This document shows positions 7,923 to 15,431 of a DNA stretch of 64,000 bases, in pieces; position 1 is the first letter of the stretch; each line of letters opens with the position of its first letter. The position numbers and the translations under genes were made by a program. The stretch lies in the NCBI RefSeq assembly GCF_001179925.1, contig NZ_CVSF01000041.1, positions 1-64,000 on the forward strand, written 5' to 3'. This stretch comes from Candidatus Pelagibacter communis (GTDB lineage: Bacteria; Pseudomonadota; Alphaproteobacteria; Pelagibacterales; Pelagibacteraceae). The notes beneath the pieces are model-generated. The model ran no database searches. It saw only the letters and a list, made by a program, of their open reading frames with translations, and was not told the origin of the DNA.

Positions 7923-8629
7923 TCAACCTTCTTCCACATAAAAAAAGTTAAAAGATAAAATGTTATAACTCCTATAAAATAATTCCATTCTAAAGCATGT
8001 TTGAAATATTTTACATTAAATCCCATTACATTATCTCCTGGCAAACTAATAATGGGAATACTTATAGTTGCCACAATAATCAGGATGCTAACAAGGTAAA
8101 TTTTAAGAGTTAGATAAGTTTTATTGATGTATTTTAAAAGTTTGTCCCTAAAGGAATACAAAGTCATCACTAAATATGCTTGAGCAACTATTTCAAATGA
8201 GATGAACATTAACATAACAACTCTTCTGAAAAGTTTATAAATATCATTATCAAATTTGATGCCTAAAAAAATTGAATGAATAGTCAAAGCTATGGCTGAG
8301 GCAATTCCAAAATAAACAATTTTTTTAATATTTTTATGATCTTTATCAAAAAAAGAAACGATACTTTTATTGAACAGCCAATATTTGATAAGTAGAAATG
8401 ATGTTAAAAACATAGCAGGTTTGAATACTAACCATGATGGATAAGGCCTCGCAGTTCTGCTTATAGATGCCCCACCATCAAAATATGGAATAGTATTATG
8501 AATTATATCCTCATGATTAGGAAATAATTCATGAAATTGAGTTATTAGAATTAAGCAAGTATTAACTGCTATAAAAGGAACAATAAAAATCCATATACTG
8601 ATGTACTTGGCCTTATTGATTTGGTCCAT
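7919..8629 (-). CDS. Six-helix membrane protein of unknown function
   Basis: The protein has 236 residues and about six hydrophobic helices. A distinctive polar motif, [19 protein letters not shown], stands after helix 1 on one face of the membrane. The layout (helix, ISxT-rich loop, then five helices) recalls Frag1/DRAM/Sfk1-like proteins, but I am not sure of the relation. Its ATG lies 4 nt after the stop of the 27-residue basic ORF, so the two are probably one transcript. Confidence 0.6.
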   Translation of the reverse strand: MDQINKAKYISIWIFIVPFIAVNTCLILITQFHELFPNHEDIIHNTIPYFDGGASISRTARPYPSWLVFKPAMFLTSFLLIKYWLFNKSIVSFFDKDHKNIKKIVYFGIASAIALTIHSIFLGIKFDNDIYKLFRRVVMLMFISFEIVAQAYLVMTLYSFRDKLLKYINKTYLTLKIYLVSILIIVATISIPIISLPGDNVMGFNVKYFKHALEWNYFIGVITFYLLTFFMWKKVD

Positions 8630-8633
8630 AGAA

Positions 8634-8717
8634 CTATTTTTTTTTGTTTTTTCTTTTAGCTCTTCTTTTTTTAGACCCTTGTTTTCTTCGGCCTCTATGT
8701 TTTTTTGGGTAACCCAT
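8634..8717 (-). CDS. 27-residue Lys/Arg-rich microprotein
   Basis: The ORF encodes MGYPKKHRGRRKQG followed by SKKRRAKRKNKKK. More than half of the residues are Lys or Arg, as in the smallest ribosomal proteins (bS22 or bTHX type), although I see no clear match to either. A strong Shine-Dalgarno, AAAGGAG, ends 3-4 nt before the ATG; such sites are uncommon in this window and support translation. It precedes the six-helix membrane protein gene by 4 nt and diverges from metC. Confidence 0.65.
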   Translation of the reverse strand: MGYPKKHRGRRKQGSKKRRAKRKNKKK

Positions 8718-8792
8718 AGTCTCCTTTAGTTATAATTTAATTGAAATTATCAGCGGGATATAGCATTGTCCTATGAAGTATTCAAATTTTTT

Positions 8793-9968
8793 ATGTCTAA
8801 ATCTTTCAAGACTTTTCTAAAACATACAGCAAAAGACTTTCATAATCAGTCTGTAAATCCTCCAGTTGTAAGAGCATCGACAATCATTTTTAAATCGATG
8901 CAACATATTAGAAAAACTCAAGCTAAAGCTATAAAAAATCCAATAGGTGGCCATTATGATTACGGCAGACAAGGAACATCAACAACTTACATTTTACAAA
9001 AAATTTTAACTAAACTTGAAGAAAGTTATCATGTATTTACAACTCCAACAGGTTTTGGCTCAGTCTTCTTAGCCATATTTAGTGTTGTAAGACCTGGAGA
9101 TGAAATTATTGCAGCAGATCCAGTTTATAGTCCCACAAGAATTCTTACTCAGGATTTTCTAAAAGAATACAATATAAAGACAATTTTTTATAATCCTAGT
9201 GATCTTGAGACATTAGAAAAAAATATAACCAAAAAGACGAAATTAATTTTTGTAGAAAATCCTGGAAGTAATACATTTGATTTTCAAGATCTTGGAAAAA
9301 TAATTTCAATAGCAAAAAAACACAAAATTTTAACTGCTATGGATAATACTTGGGGTACTCCATATTATTTAAAACCTATCAAACTTGGTTTTGACATGTC
9401 GATTGTTTCAGCAACAAAATATTATTCTGGTCATTCTGATGTTATGGGAGGAAGTTTAGCGGTAAATAAAAAGGTTTTTTCAAAAGTAAAAGCTGCCGAA
9501 AAAATTACAGGTTTAAGACTGGGTCCTGATGATGCATATTTGATAACTCGAGGTTTGAGAACTTTAGATGTAAGATTAGATAGACACAGAGAAAATGCAA
9601 AAAAAATTGCTGCTTTTTTATCCAGAAACAAGAAAATAAAATTACTTTATCCTTATAAGAAAAATTCCCACAATTTTAGAATGTGGAAAAAATATTATAA
9701 AGGCGCTTCAGGCTTAATGGGATTAAAGATAAAGTCAAAAAATATAAACTCTGTAAGAAAATTTGTTAATTCACTAAAACTTTTTGGATATGGTTATAGT
9801 TGGGGTGGTTTTGAAAGTTTGGCTTTACACCAAGAATTTAGAGAAACAGGAAATAGAAAATATATGAATCTAGCGAAAGACGAACATCTTGTTAGACTCC
9901 ATATTGGTCTTGAAGATCCGAATGACTTAATTGCAGATATTAAACAAGCATTAAGACATTTAAAATGA
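8793..9968 (+). CDS. metC: Cystathionine beta-lyase family, PLP enzyme
   Basis: The 391-residue protein belongs to the Cys/Met metabolism PLP family (fold type I). VNPPVVRASTI near the start, HYDYGRQGTSTTY for the phosphate contacts, and the Schiff-base lysine in SATKYYSGHSD near residue 210 are visible. MetC splits cystathionine to homocysteine, pyruvate and ammonia. Other family members differ little in motifs, so the exact substrate is not certain. A TTG at 8766 gives nine more residues; I prefer the ATG at 8793, which places the start at the usual distance from the NPP motif. Its stop overlaps the next start (ATGA). Confidence 0.85.
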   Translation: MSKSFKTFLKHTAKDFHNQSVNPPVVRASTIIFKSMQHIRKTQAKAIKNPIGGHYDYGRQGTSTTYILQKILTKLEESYHVFTTPTGFGSVFLAIFSVVRPGDEIIAADPVYSPTRILTQDFLKEYNIKTIFYNPSDLETLEKNITKKTKLIFVENPGSNTFDFQDLGKIISIAKKHKILTAMDNTWGTPYYLKPIKLGFDMSIVSATKYYSGHSDVMGGSLAVNKKVFSKVKAAEKITGLRLGPDDAYLITRGLRTLDVRLDRHRENAKKIAAFLSRNKKIKLLYPYKKNSHNFRMWKKYYKGASGLMGLKIKSKNINSVRKFVNSLKLFGYGYSWGGFESLALHQEFRETGNRKYMNLAKDEHLVRLHIGLEDPNDLIADIKQALRHLK

Positions 9969-11185
9969 TAATAGAAAATTTTTTTAAATCTAAAACTGCA
10001 ATAATAACTTTATTTGCAGCATGTTTTGTTGTTTTAATTTCTTTAGGAGTAAGACAGGTTTTTGGTTTATTTTTTATAGATTTCAATGAAAGTTTAAATA
10101 TTAGTAACACCGCATTTGGATTAGCTATTGGAATACAAATGTTAATGTGGGGTTTAACTGGCCCAATTTTTGGAGCAATAGCTGATCGATATGGTGGTCA
10201 CATCGCCATAATATCTGCATTTATATTTTATACTTTAGGCATATATTTTTTATATACTGGCCCAAATACAGGTATTTTTTTTCAAATTCATATGGGATTA
10301 TTGATAGGTATTGGCCTTGGCGGTACTGCAATAAGTATTCCAATGTCAGTTGTTGGTAAACATTTTCCGTTATCAACAAGAACAATAGCAATGAGTATCG
10401 TCACTGCTATAGGGTCTTTTGGTTATTTTCTTTCACCAATTTTTACTACTTATTCTTTGCAAGAGTATGGTTGGAATTATACTTTATTTATATTTACTTT
10501 ATTTTTATTAACGGGCTTAGTTGCTGCTTATTTTGTAAGATCTCCATCTGAAGCCGAGAGAATAGAAAAAACTTCAGACCAATCTTTTAAAGAGGCTTTG
10601 ATTGAAGCTTTTAAAACTAAAAGTTATATTCTGCTTGTATCAGGATTTTTTGTTTGTGGTTTTCATATTACCTTAGTTGGAACTCATGTACCAAAATACG
10701 TTATAGATAGAGGCTTAGAAGATTGGACTGCAGCCGCTATTTTATCATTAATTGGGCTGTTTAATATTTTTGGGTCATTATTAAGTGGATATCTTTCAGC
10801 AAAAATGAGTAAAAAGATTATTCTCAGTGCTATTTATTTTTTAAGAGGCATCTCTATTATTCTTTTTATATTTACACCTGCAACTAACATTAGTGCTTTT
10901 TTATTTGGAGCAAGTTTTGGTTTTTTATGGCTTTCAACAGTTCCAGCTACAAGTGGTATTGTGGCACATATATTTGGTACAAAATATTTGGGCATGTTAT
11001 ATGGAATTGTATTTTTAAGTCACCAAATTGGATCTTTTTTTGGTGCATATTTAGGTGGCTTATTTCATGATCTTTATGGTTCATATGATTATGCGTGGTA
11101 TTTAGCAATTGCTTTATCTGTTTTCGCAGCAATAATACATCTACCAATTAGAGAAGAACCAGTTTTGAGATTAAAAACAGAATAA
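9965..11185 (+). CDS. MFS transporter
   Basis: The 406-residue protein has about twelve membrane helices in two halves. The MFS loop 2-3 signature GAIADRYGGH lies near residue 75, and a second half-related motif follows YLSAKMSKK. The start GVRQVFGLFFIDF recalls the monocarboxylate/oxalate-formate (OFA-like) branch. The substrate is unknown. Four-base overlap with metC suggests a common transcript and perhaps an amino acid or 2-oxoacid substrate, but this is only context. Confidence 0.85.
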   Translation: MIIENFFKSKTAIITLFAACFVVLISLGVRQVFGLFFIDFNESLNISNTAFGLAIGIQMLMWGLTGPIFGAIADRYGGHIAIISAFIFYTLGIYFLYTGPNTGIFFQIHMGLLIGIGLGGTAISIPMSVVGKHFPLSTRTIAMSIVTAIGSFGYFLSPIFTTYSLQEYGWNYTLFIFTLFLLTGLVAAYFVRSPSEAERIEKTSDQSFKEALIEAFKTKSYILLVSGFFVCGFHITLVGTHVPKYVIDRGLEDWTAAAILSLIGLFNIFGSLLSGYLSAKMSKKIILSAIYFLRGISIILFIFTPATNISAFLFGASFGFLWLSTVPATSGIVAHIFGTKYLGMLYGIVFLSHQIGSFFGAYLGGLFHDLYGSYDYAWYLAIALSVFAAIIHLPIREEPVLRLKTE

Positions 11186-11186
11186 A

Positions 11187-12341
11187 TTGAATACACAAAA
11201 ACAATTAGCAGAGATTCACCATTCAGGAAAATCCTATGTTATTTATAAATCTAAAAAAGGTTTTGACTTATATACAAACTTTTCCGAGAAGATTATTCTT
11301 AATAATAAAAACGTTAATAGTTTTTTAAACAAAAAATATAAGAACAAACAAAAAAATACAGACTTATTTATTGGTTTTTTTGGCTATGAATTATTAAATA
11401 ATTTGATTAATGTTAAAATACCTAAACAAAAAAACACAAATTTTCCAAAAGGAATTTTCTACAAGCCAGAAAAAAAGATAAAGATAACTAATAAACTTAA
11501 GTACAAAAGTGAAAGAAATTTTAAGGCTAATAAATTTAAGATCAATATAAACAAAAAATCTTATGTAAAAATTTTCGATAAATTTAAAAAAAAGATAAAA
11601 AGTGGTGAAACTTATCAAATTAAAATTTGTACTAAATATAAAACAAAATCAAAAATTGATCCTCTTGATTTTTTTTCAAGGTTATCACAAACAAATTTAG
11701 CTCCAGAAGCTTTTATGATAAGAGATAAAAACTATTCAATAATCAGTTGTTCACCAGAAAATCTTATAACTAAGAAAGGTTCTGATATATCTACAAAGCC
11801 TATTGCTGGAACAGTTAAAAAAACAAAAACTTTAAATAAGTTCAAAGCTTTAAATTATTTCAAAAAAAATCTTAAAGAAACCAAAGAACATAATATGATT
11901 GTTGACATGGAAAGAAATGATTTATCTAAAATTTGTAAAGTAGGATCTGTTAAACTTTCTAAACAAAAGATTGTTGAGGAATATAAAGATCTTTTTCATT
12001 ATGTCAGTCTTATAAAAGGTAAATTGAAAAAAAATATTAATAACATTGACATTATTAAGGCCATGATGCCAGGCGGGTCAGTCATCGGTTGTCCAAAGAT
12101 AAACACACTAAATCTTTTAAACAATCAAGAGAGAGAAAACAGAAATATTTACACTGGAAGTTTTGGATATATCAAATTTAATGGAGATATGAGATTTAAT
12201 ATTATTATTAGATCAATTTTAAATTTTAATAATATTTCTGAAATATCTGTTGCATCAGGTGTGGTAGTAGATAGTAATGCAAAACATGAATTTAATGAAA
12301 ATTATATAAAAGCAAAAGCATTAATTGATTTATTTAAATGA
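11187..12341 (+). CDS. pabB: Chorismate-binding enzyme, aminodeoxychorismate synthase component I
   Basis: The 384-residue protein has the chorismate-binding domain: IKSGETYQIKI, SCSPENLI, KPIAGT near residue 205, VDMERNDL, MMPGGSVIGCPK and FNIIIRS. It is followed by a glutamine amidotransferase and a class IV aminotransferase-fold gene, the classical pabB-pabA-pabC set for p-aminobenzoate and folate. The motif reads PIAGT, as in anthranilate synthase, where E. coli PabB has PIKGT with a nucleophilic Lys. Start is TTG, 1 nt after the MFS stop; no in-frame ATG fits. Context makes PabB more likely than TrpE. Confidence 0.8.
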   Translation: MNTQKQLAEIHHSGKSYVIYKSKKGFDLYTNFSEKIILNNKNVNSFLNKKYKNKQKNTDLFIGFFGYELLNNLINVKIPKQKNTNFPKGIFYKPEKKIKITNKLKYKSERNFKANKFKININKKSYVKIFDKFKKKIKSGETYQIKICTKYKTKSKIDPLDFFSRLSQTNLAPEAFMIRDKNYSIISCSPENLITKKGSDISTKPIAGTVKKTKTLNKFKALNYFKKNLKETKEHNMIVDMERNDLSKICKVGSVKLSKQKIVEEYKDLFHYVSLIKGKLKKNINNIDIIKAMMPGGSVIGCPKINTLNLLNNQERENRNIYTGSFGYIKFNGDMRFNIIIRSILNFNNISEISVASGVVVDSNAKHEFNENYIKAKALIDLFK

Positions 12342-12895
12342 TTTATGTCATAGATCATAACGACTCATTTACTCATAATGTGGTACATCAACTTTCATTA
12401 TTCGATAAAGTTGAGTGTGATAATTTTAATAAGATTAATGAAAATAAGATTAAACATGCATCAACAGTAGTTTTTTCACCGGGCCCTGGTAATCCAAAGA
12501 ATTATCCAACTACTTCAAAAATTTATAGAAAATTAAAAGGAAAAAAAAAGATGATAGGAATCTGTCTGGGGTTTCAACAAATTTTACATTGCGAAGGTGC
12601 AAAAATTATTGAACAAAAAAAGATATATCATGGATATCAATCAAATATTAAAGTAATTAATAACAAATCTTTATTTCAAAAAGGGAAACTATTTAAAGTA
12701 GGCAGGTATCATTCATTAAAATTAAAAGAACCTTTCAAATCTGATAATTTTGAGATAACTATGAGATGCTTAACTTCAAAAGTTGCAATGGCTTTTGAAA
12801 ATAATAAAGATAAAATTTATGGATTTCAATTTCACCCGGAGTCTTTTTTAACTATCAATGGCAAAATACTTATTAAAAAAATCTTATCAACTTAA
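12338..12895 (+). CDS. pabA: Glutamine amidotransferase, component II of aminodeoxychorismate synthase
   Basis: The 185-residue class I amidotransferase releases ammonia from glutamine for the PabB partner. VFSPGPGNP forms the oxyanion region, the nucleophile Cys is in GICLGFQ near residue 75, and the His-Glu pair is in FQFHPES near residue 165. HGYQSN and GRYHSL replace the more common HG and RYHSL blocks and fit the family. It overlaps pabB by ATGA and pabC by 38 nt, consistent with coupled translation. Confidence 0.88.
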   Translation: MIYVIDHNDSFTHNVVHQLSLFDKVECDNFNKINENKIKHASTVVFSPGPGNPKNYPTTSKIYRKLKGKKKMIGICLGFQQILHCEGAKIIEQKKIYHGYQSNIKVINNKSLFQKGKLFKVGRYHSLKLKEPFKSDNFEITMRCLTSKVAMAFENNKDKIYGFQFHPESFLTINGKILIKKILST

Positions 12896-13631
12896 AGACT
12901 TAAAACAGATAGAATTCAATGACCTATGGGGAGATCATGGAATCTTTACAACTATGTGGATTTTTGGAAAACCAGCAAAAATATTGTTCTTTAATAACCA
13001 TTTAAGAAATCTAATTTTATCATTAAAAAAATACCAGATAAAAAAAAAATCTTTAAAAGAAGATATCTTGAAAATAATAAATATAAATTTATCTAAAAAG
13101 AAAAAATATAATCATTTACTTAGAATTGCCGTAAATAAGAAAATTATATCAATTTCTTTAAGAAAAAGAGTCAAATCAAAATCAAATTTTAATCTAAAGT
13201 TAGCAAAAATAAAAAGAGAAAAGCCTCAATTTAAAAACCTAAAATATAAAAAAATACTATCATATCTTTCTAAAATGGATAATTCTCAATCAGATATTGC
13301 GCTTGTGTCTAATAAAAAGATTTTAGAAACCGGAACTTCGAATTTATTATTTGTCAAAGATAAAAAATTTTTTACACCAAAAAAAGATTATTATCAGGGA
13401 AACACTTATAAATTTTTTAAATCAAAGATAAAAAAAATAATAAAGAAAGATATTTTATTAAAAGAAATTAAAAATTACGATGAAATTTTACTTTTAGGTT
13501 CAGGTAAAGGAGTTACATCAGTAAAATCAATAAATGAAATTAAATGGAAAAGAAAAAGTCAAAAAAAATTTAATTTTCTCTCAAAACAATATGACTTAGT
13601 CATAAAAAATTGCAATTTTTATAGATTTTAA
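12858..13631 (+). CDS. pabC: Class IV aminotransferase-fold protein, likely aminodeoxychorismate lyase
   Basis: The 257-residue protein has the fold type IV PLP signature: GDHGIFTTMW near residue 25, the candidate Schiff-base Lys in LKYKKILSYL, and ILETGTSNLLFV. PabC splits aminodeoxychorismate into p-aminobenzoate and pyruvate. A branched-chain or D-amino acid aminotransferase has a similar fold; the pabB-pabA context decides the call. The ATG at 12858 forces a 38-nt overlap with pabA, but the next ATG would remove the conserved GDHGIF block. The composition is very Lys- and Ile-rich. Confidence 0.75.
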   Translation: MAKYLLKKSYQLKDLKQIEFNDLWGDHGIFTTMWIFGKPAKILFFNNHLRNLILSLKKYQIKKKSLKEDILKIININLSKKKKYNHLLRIAVNKKIISISLRKRVKSKSNFNLKLAKIKREKPQFKNLKYKKILSYLSKMDNSQSDIALVSNKKILETGTSNLLFVKDKKFFTPKKDYYQGNTYKFFKSKIKKIIKKDILLKEIKNYDEILLLGSGKGVTSVKSINEIKWKRKSQKKFNFLSKQYDLVIKNCNFYRF

Positions 13632-13635
13632 GCAA

Positions 13636-14034
13636 ATGAAAGATCCAAACAATCCTTGTTTATTTTGTAATAGTGAGGAAAGTGGATGTGCACATGAAAA
13701 TGATCTGGCATATGCTAGTTATGATTCATATCCAGTCTCAGAATATCATTGCTTAATTATTCCTAAAAGACACATAAAAGATTATTTTGATTTATCTAAT
13801 GAGGAATTGATTGCGTGTAATGAATTAATTAAAATTGTAAAAAAAGAAATTACAAATAAAGACTCATCAGTAAAAGGATTTAATTTAGGAACTAATATTG
13901 GAAAAGTTTCAGGTCAATCTATTTTACATTGTCACTTTCATTTGATTCCTAGAAGAGAAGGTGATGTTGAGAATCCCCAGGGAGGAGTAAGATCTGTGAT
14001 CCCAAAAAAACAACATTATAAAAGAGAGAAATAG
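13636..14034 (+). CDS. HIT-family nucleotide hydrolase or transferase
   Basis: The 132-residue protein has the histidine-triad motif HCHFHLIP near residue 99 and the N-terminal CLFC that binds zinc in part of the family. HIT proteins hydrolyse AMP-linked substrates such as AMP-lysine, Ap4A or adenylylated compounds. The C-terminal GGVRSVIP is seen in bacterial members. It lies 4 nt after pabC, so it may be the last gene of that unit. Confidence 0.88.
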   Translation: MKDPNNPCLFCNSEESGCAHENDLAYASYDSYPVSEYHCLIIPKRHIKDYFDLSNEELIACNELIKIVKKEITNKDSSVKGFNLGTNIGKVSGQSILHCHFHLIPRREGDVENPQGGVRSVIPKKQHYKREK

Positions 14035-14068
14035 CCAATTATTAAAGACAAATTGACCTGAGTTTGAG

Positions 14069-14097
14069 GTTGAACTATTAGTTCAACTATATATAAA
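14069..14097 (+). promoter_or_regulatory. Predicted aprM promoter with overlapping palindrome
   Basis: A -35-like TTGAAC (14070-14075), 16-bp spacer and TATAAA (14092-14097) stand ahead of aprM. The inverted repeat GTTGAAC-TATTA-GTTCAAC (14069-14087) covers the -35 box and most of the spacer. A palindrome in this place is typical for an operator of a repressor or redox regulator. No regulator gene is nearby. Confidence 0.5.
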
Positions 14098-14124
14098 ACT
14101 TAAAACTAATTCTAATTTTAACTA

Positions 14125-14928
14125 ATGGCGGAAATGTTAAACAACAATCCTTTTTCTTTATTAGCTGAAACAGTATCGCCACTTGCAATGCAATCCTTTA
14201 TCATTGCTATGATTCTTTTAATAGCTATTGGAACGATAATTCAGATGATCCACCATAAAAATCTTACATATTTTTTTAACAATGCAAGAAAAGCAAAATT
14301 AGCAGCTACGAAAAAATTAGGTGTAGGAGAAAAAGTTTCTGTCATAGCCAAAACAACAGTAGTAGATATTGGCACAACTTCTGAATTGGGTTTTGGTAAA
14401 AGAAGGCTCGCACATGTCCTTGGAATGTACGGAACAATTTTGTTTTGGGTTTCTTCTGCCATCTTAGTTTTTTGTTACACAGGTGCTGATAAACCAAATT
14501 CTCAAACTTGGTCGATCATTTGGCATGTAGGAGCAATATTAACTTGTTTAGGAGGTTATTGGTTTTGGTTTTTTTTGAGAGTCGATGTATCAGCAGAAGC
14601 TTATCCATGGTATAGAATTATTAAAGCTGATCTATTTGTTTTAGCATTACTGGCATGCTCAACTTTTGGTTTAGCTTGGTCATACACTCAATTTAGTGGC
14701 CAAACTGGTTTATCATATTTATTTTTGACTTTATTTATTGCATCTAATTTAATTTTATTTGGTGGAGTTTATTGGTCTAAATTTGCACATATGTTTTATA
14801 AACCTGGAGCTGCAATACAAAAAAATTTAGCAGAAGCTGATGGTTCGAGAGATAATCTTCCACCACCTGCAGATGCACCTGAGCAATTTGGCCTAGGAAT
14901 AAAAAGAGAAGAGCCAAAACATTATTAA
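14125..14928 (+). CDS. aprM: AprM-type membrane protein of APS reductase
   Basis: The 267-residue protein has about five membrane helices, a loop with RRLAHVLGMYGTILFW and WHVGAIL containing possible heme or quinone-site histidines, and a polar tail. aprM genes precede aprBA in several sulfur oxidisers and in SAR11, where the product is thought to link AprBA to the membrane and quinones. The first gene of the apr unit, it is 32 nt before aprB. The function as electron carrier is family-level inference. Confidence 0.8.
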   Translation: MAEMLNNNPFSLLAETVSPLAMQSFIIAMILLIAIGTIIQMIHHKNLTYFFNNARKAKLAATKKLGVGEKVSVIAKTTVVDIGTTSELGFGKRRLAHVLGMYGTILFWVSSAILVFCYTGADKPNSQTWSIIWHVGAILTCLGGYWFWFFLRVDVSAEAYPWYRIIKADLFVLALLACSTFGLAWSYTQFSGQTGLSYLFLTLFIASNLILFGGVYWSKFAHMFYKPGAAIQKNLAEADGSRDNLPPPADAPEQFGLGIKREEPKHY

Positions 14929-14960
14929 TATGTTAATAGGAAAAGGAGAAAATTAAAATT

Positions 14961-15431
14961 ATGTCAACTTTTGTATACATGACAAGATGTGATGGATGTG
15001 GTCATTGTGTAGATATTTGTCCATCAGATATAATGCACATAGATGAAAATATTAGACGTGCAAAAAATATAGAACCCAATTTTTGTTGGGAATGCTACTC
15101 TTGTGTAAAAGCTTGTCCAAATCATGCTATTGATGTGAGAGGTTATGCTGACTTTGCACCAATGGGGCATAGTGTTAGAGTTAGAAGAGAGGAAGAAAAA
15201 GGAACTATCTCTTGGAAAATTAAATTCAGAAATGGTACTGAGAAAAATTTCGTATCACCAATTACAACAAAACCATGGGGTAAATTTATTCCAAAACTTG
15301 CTGAAGGTGATAAGCCTAATCAAGGAGAAATTAATTCTCAAAGACTTTACACTGAACCAGAGGGACTGAATACCAATCAAGAATTGCCATCTGTTCCAAA
15401 AGAGTCTTTTAAAAAAGGGGTTTATTATTAA
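14961..15431 (+). CDS. aprB: Adenylylsulfate reductase beta subunit
   Basis: The 156-residue ferredoxin-type subunit has two [4Fe-4S] motifs: Cys10, 13, 16, 20 (CDGCGHCVDICP) and Cys42, 45, 48, 52 (CWECYSCVKACP). A C-terminal tail that wraps the alpha subunit follows. AprB passes electrons between the FAD of AprA and the membrane partner. AAAGGAG-like ribosome site GGAAAAGGAG lies upstream. The TAATG overlap with aprA shows coupled translation. Confidence 0.95.
   Translation: MSTFVYMTRCDGCGHCVDICPSDIMHIDENIRRAKNIEPNFCWECYSCVKACPNHAIDVRGYADFAPMGHSVRVRREEEKGTISWKIKFRNGTEKNFVSPITTKPWGKFIPKLAEGDKPNQGEINSQRLYTEPEGLNTNQELPSVPKESFKKGVYY

Noticed and set aside
8718-8792. SAM-type riboswitch ahead of metC
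   Set aside because: The leader is short and I see no pseudoknot arms of SAM-II/SAM-V type.
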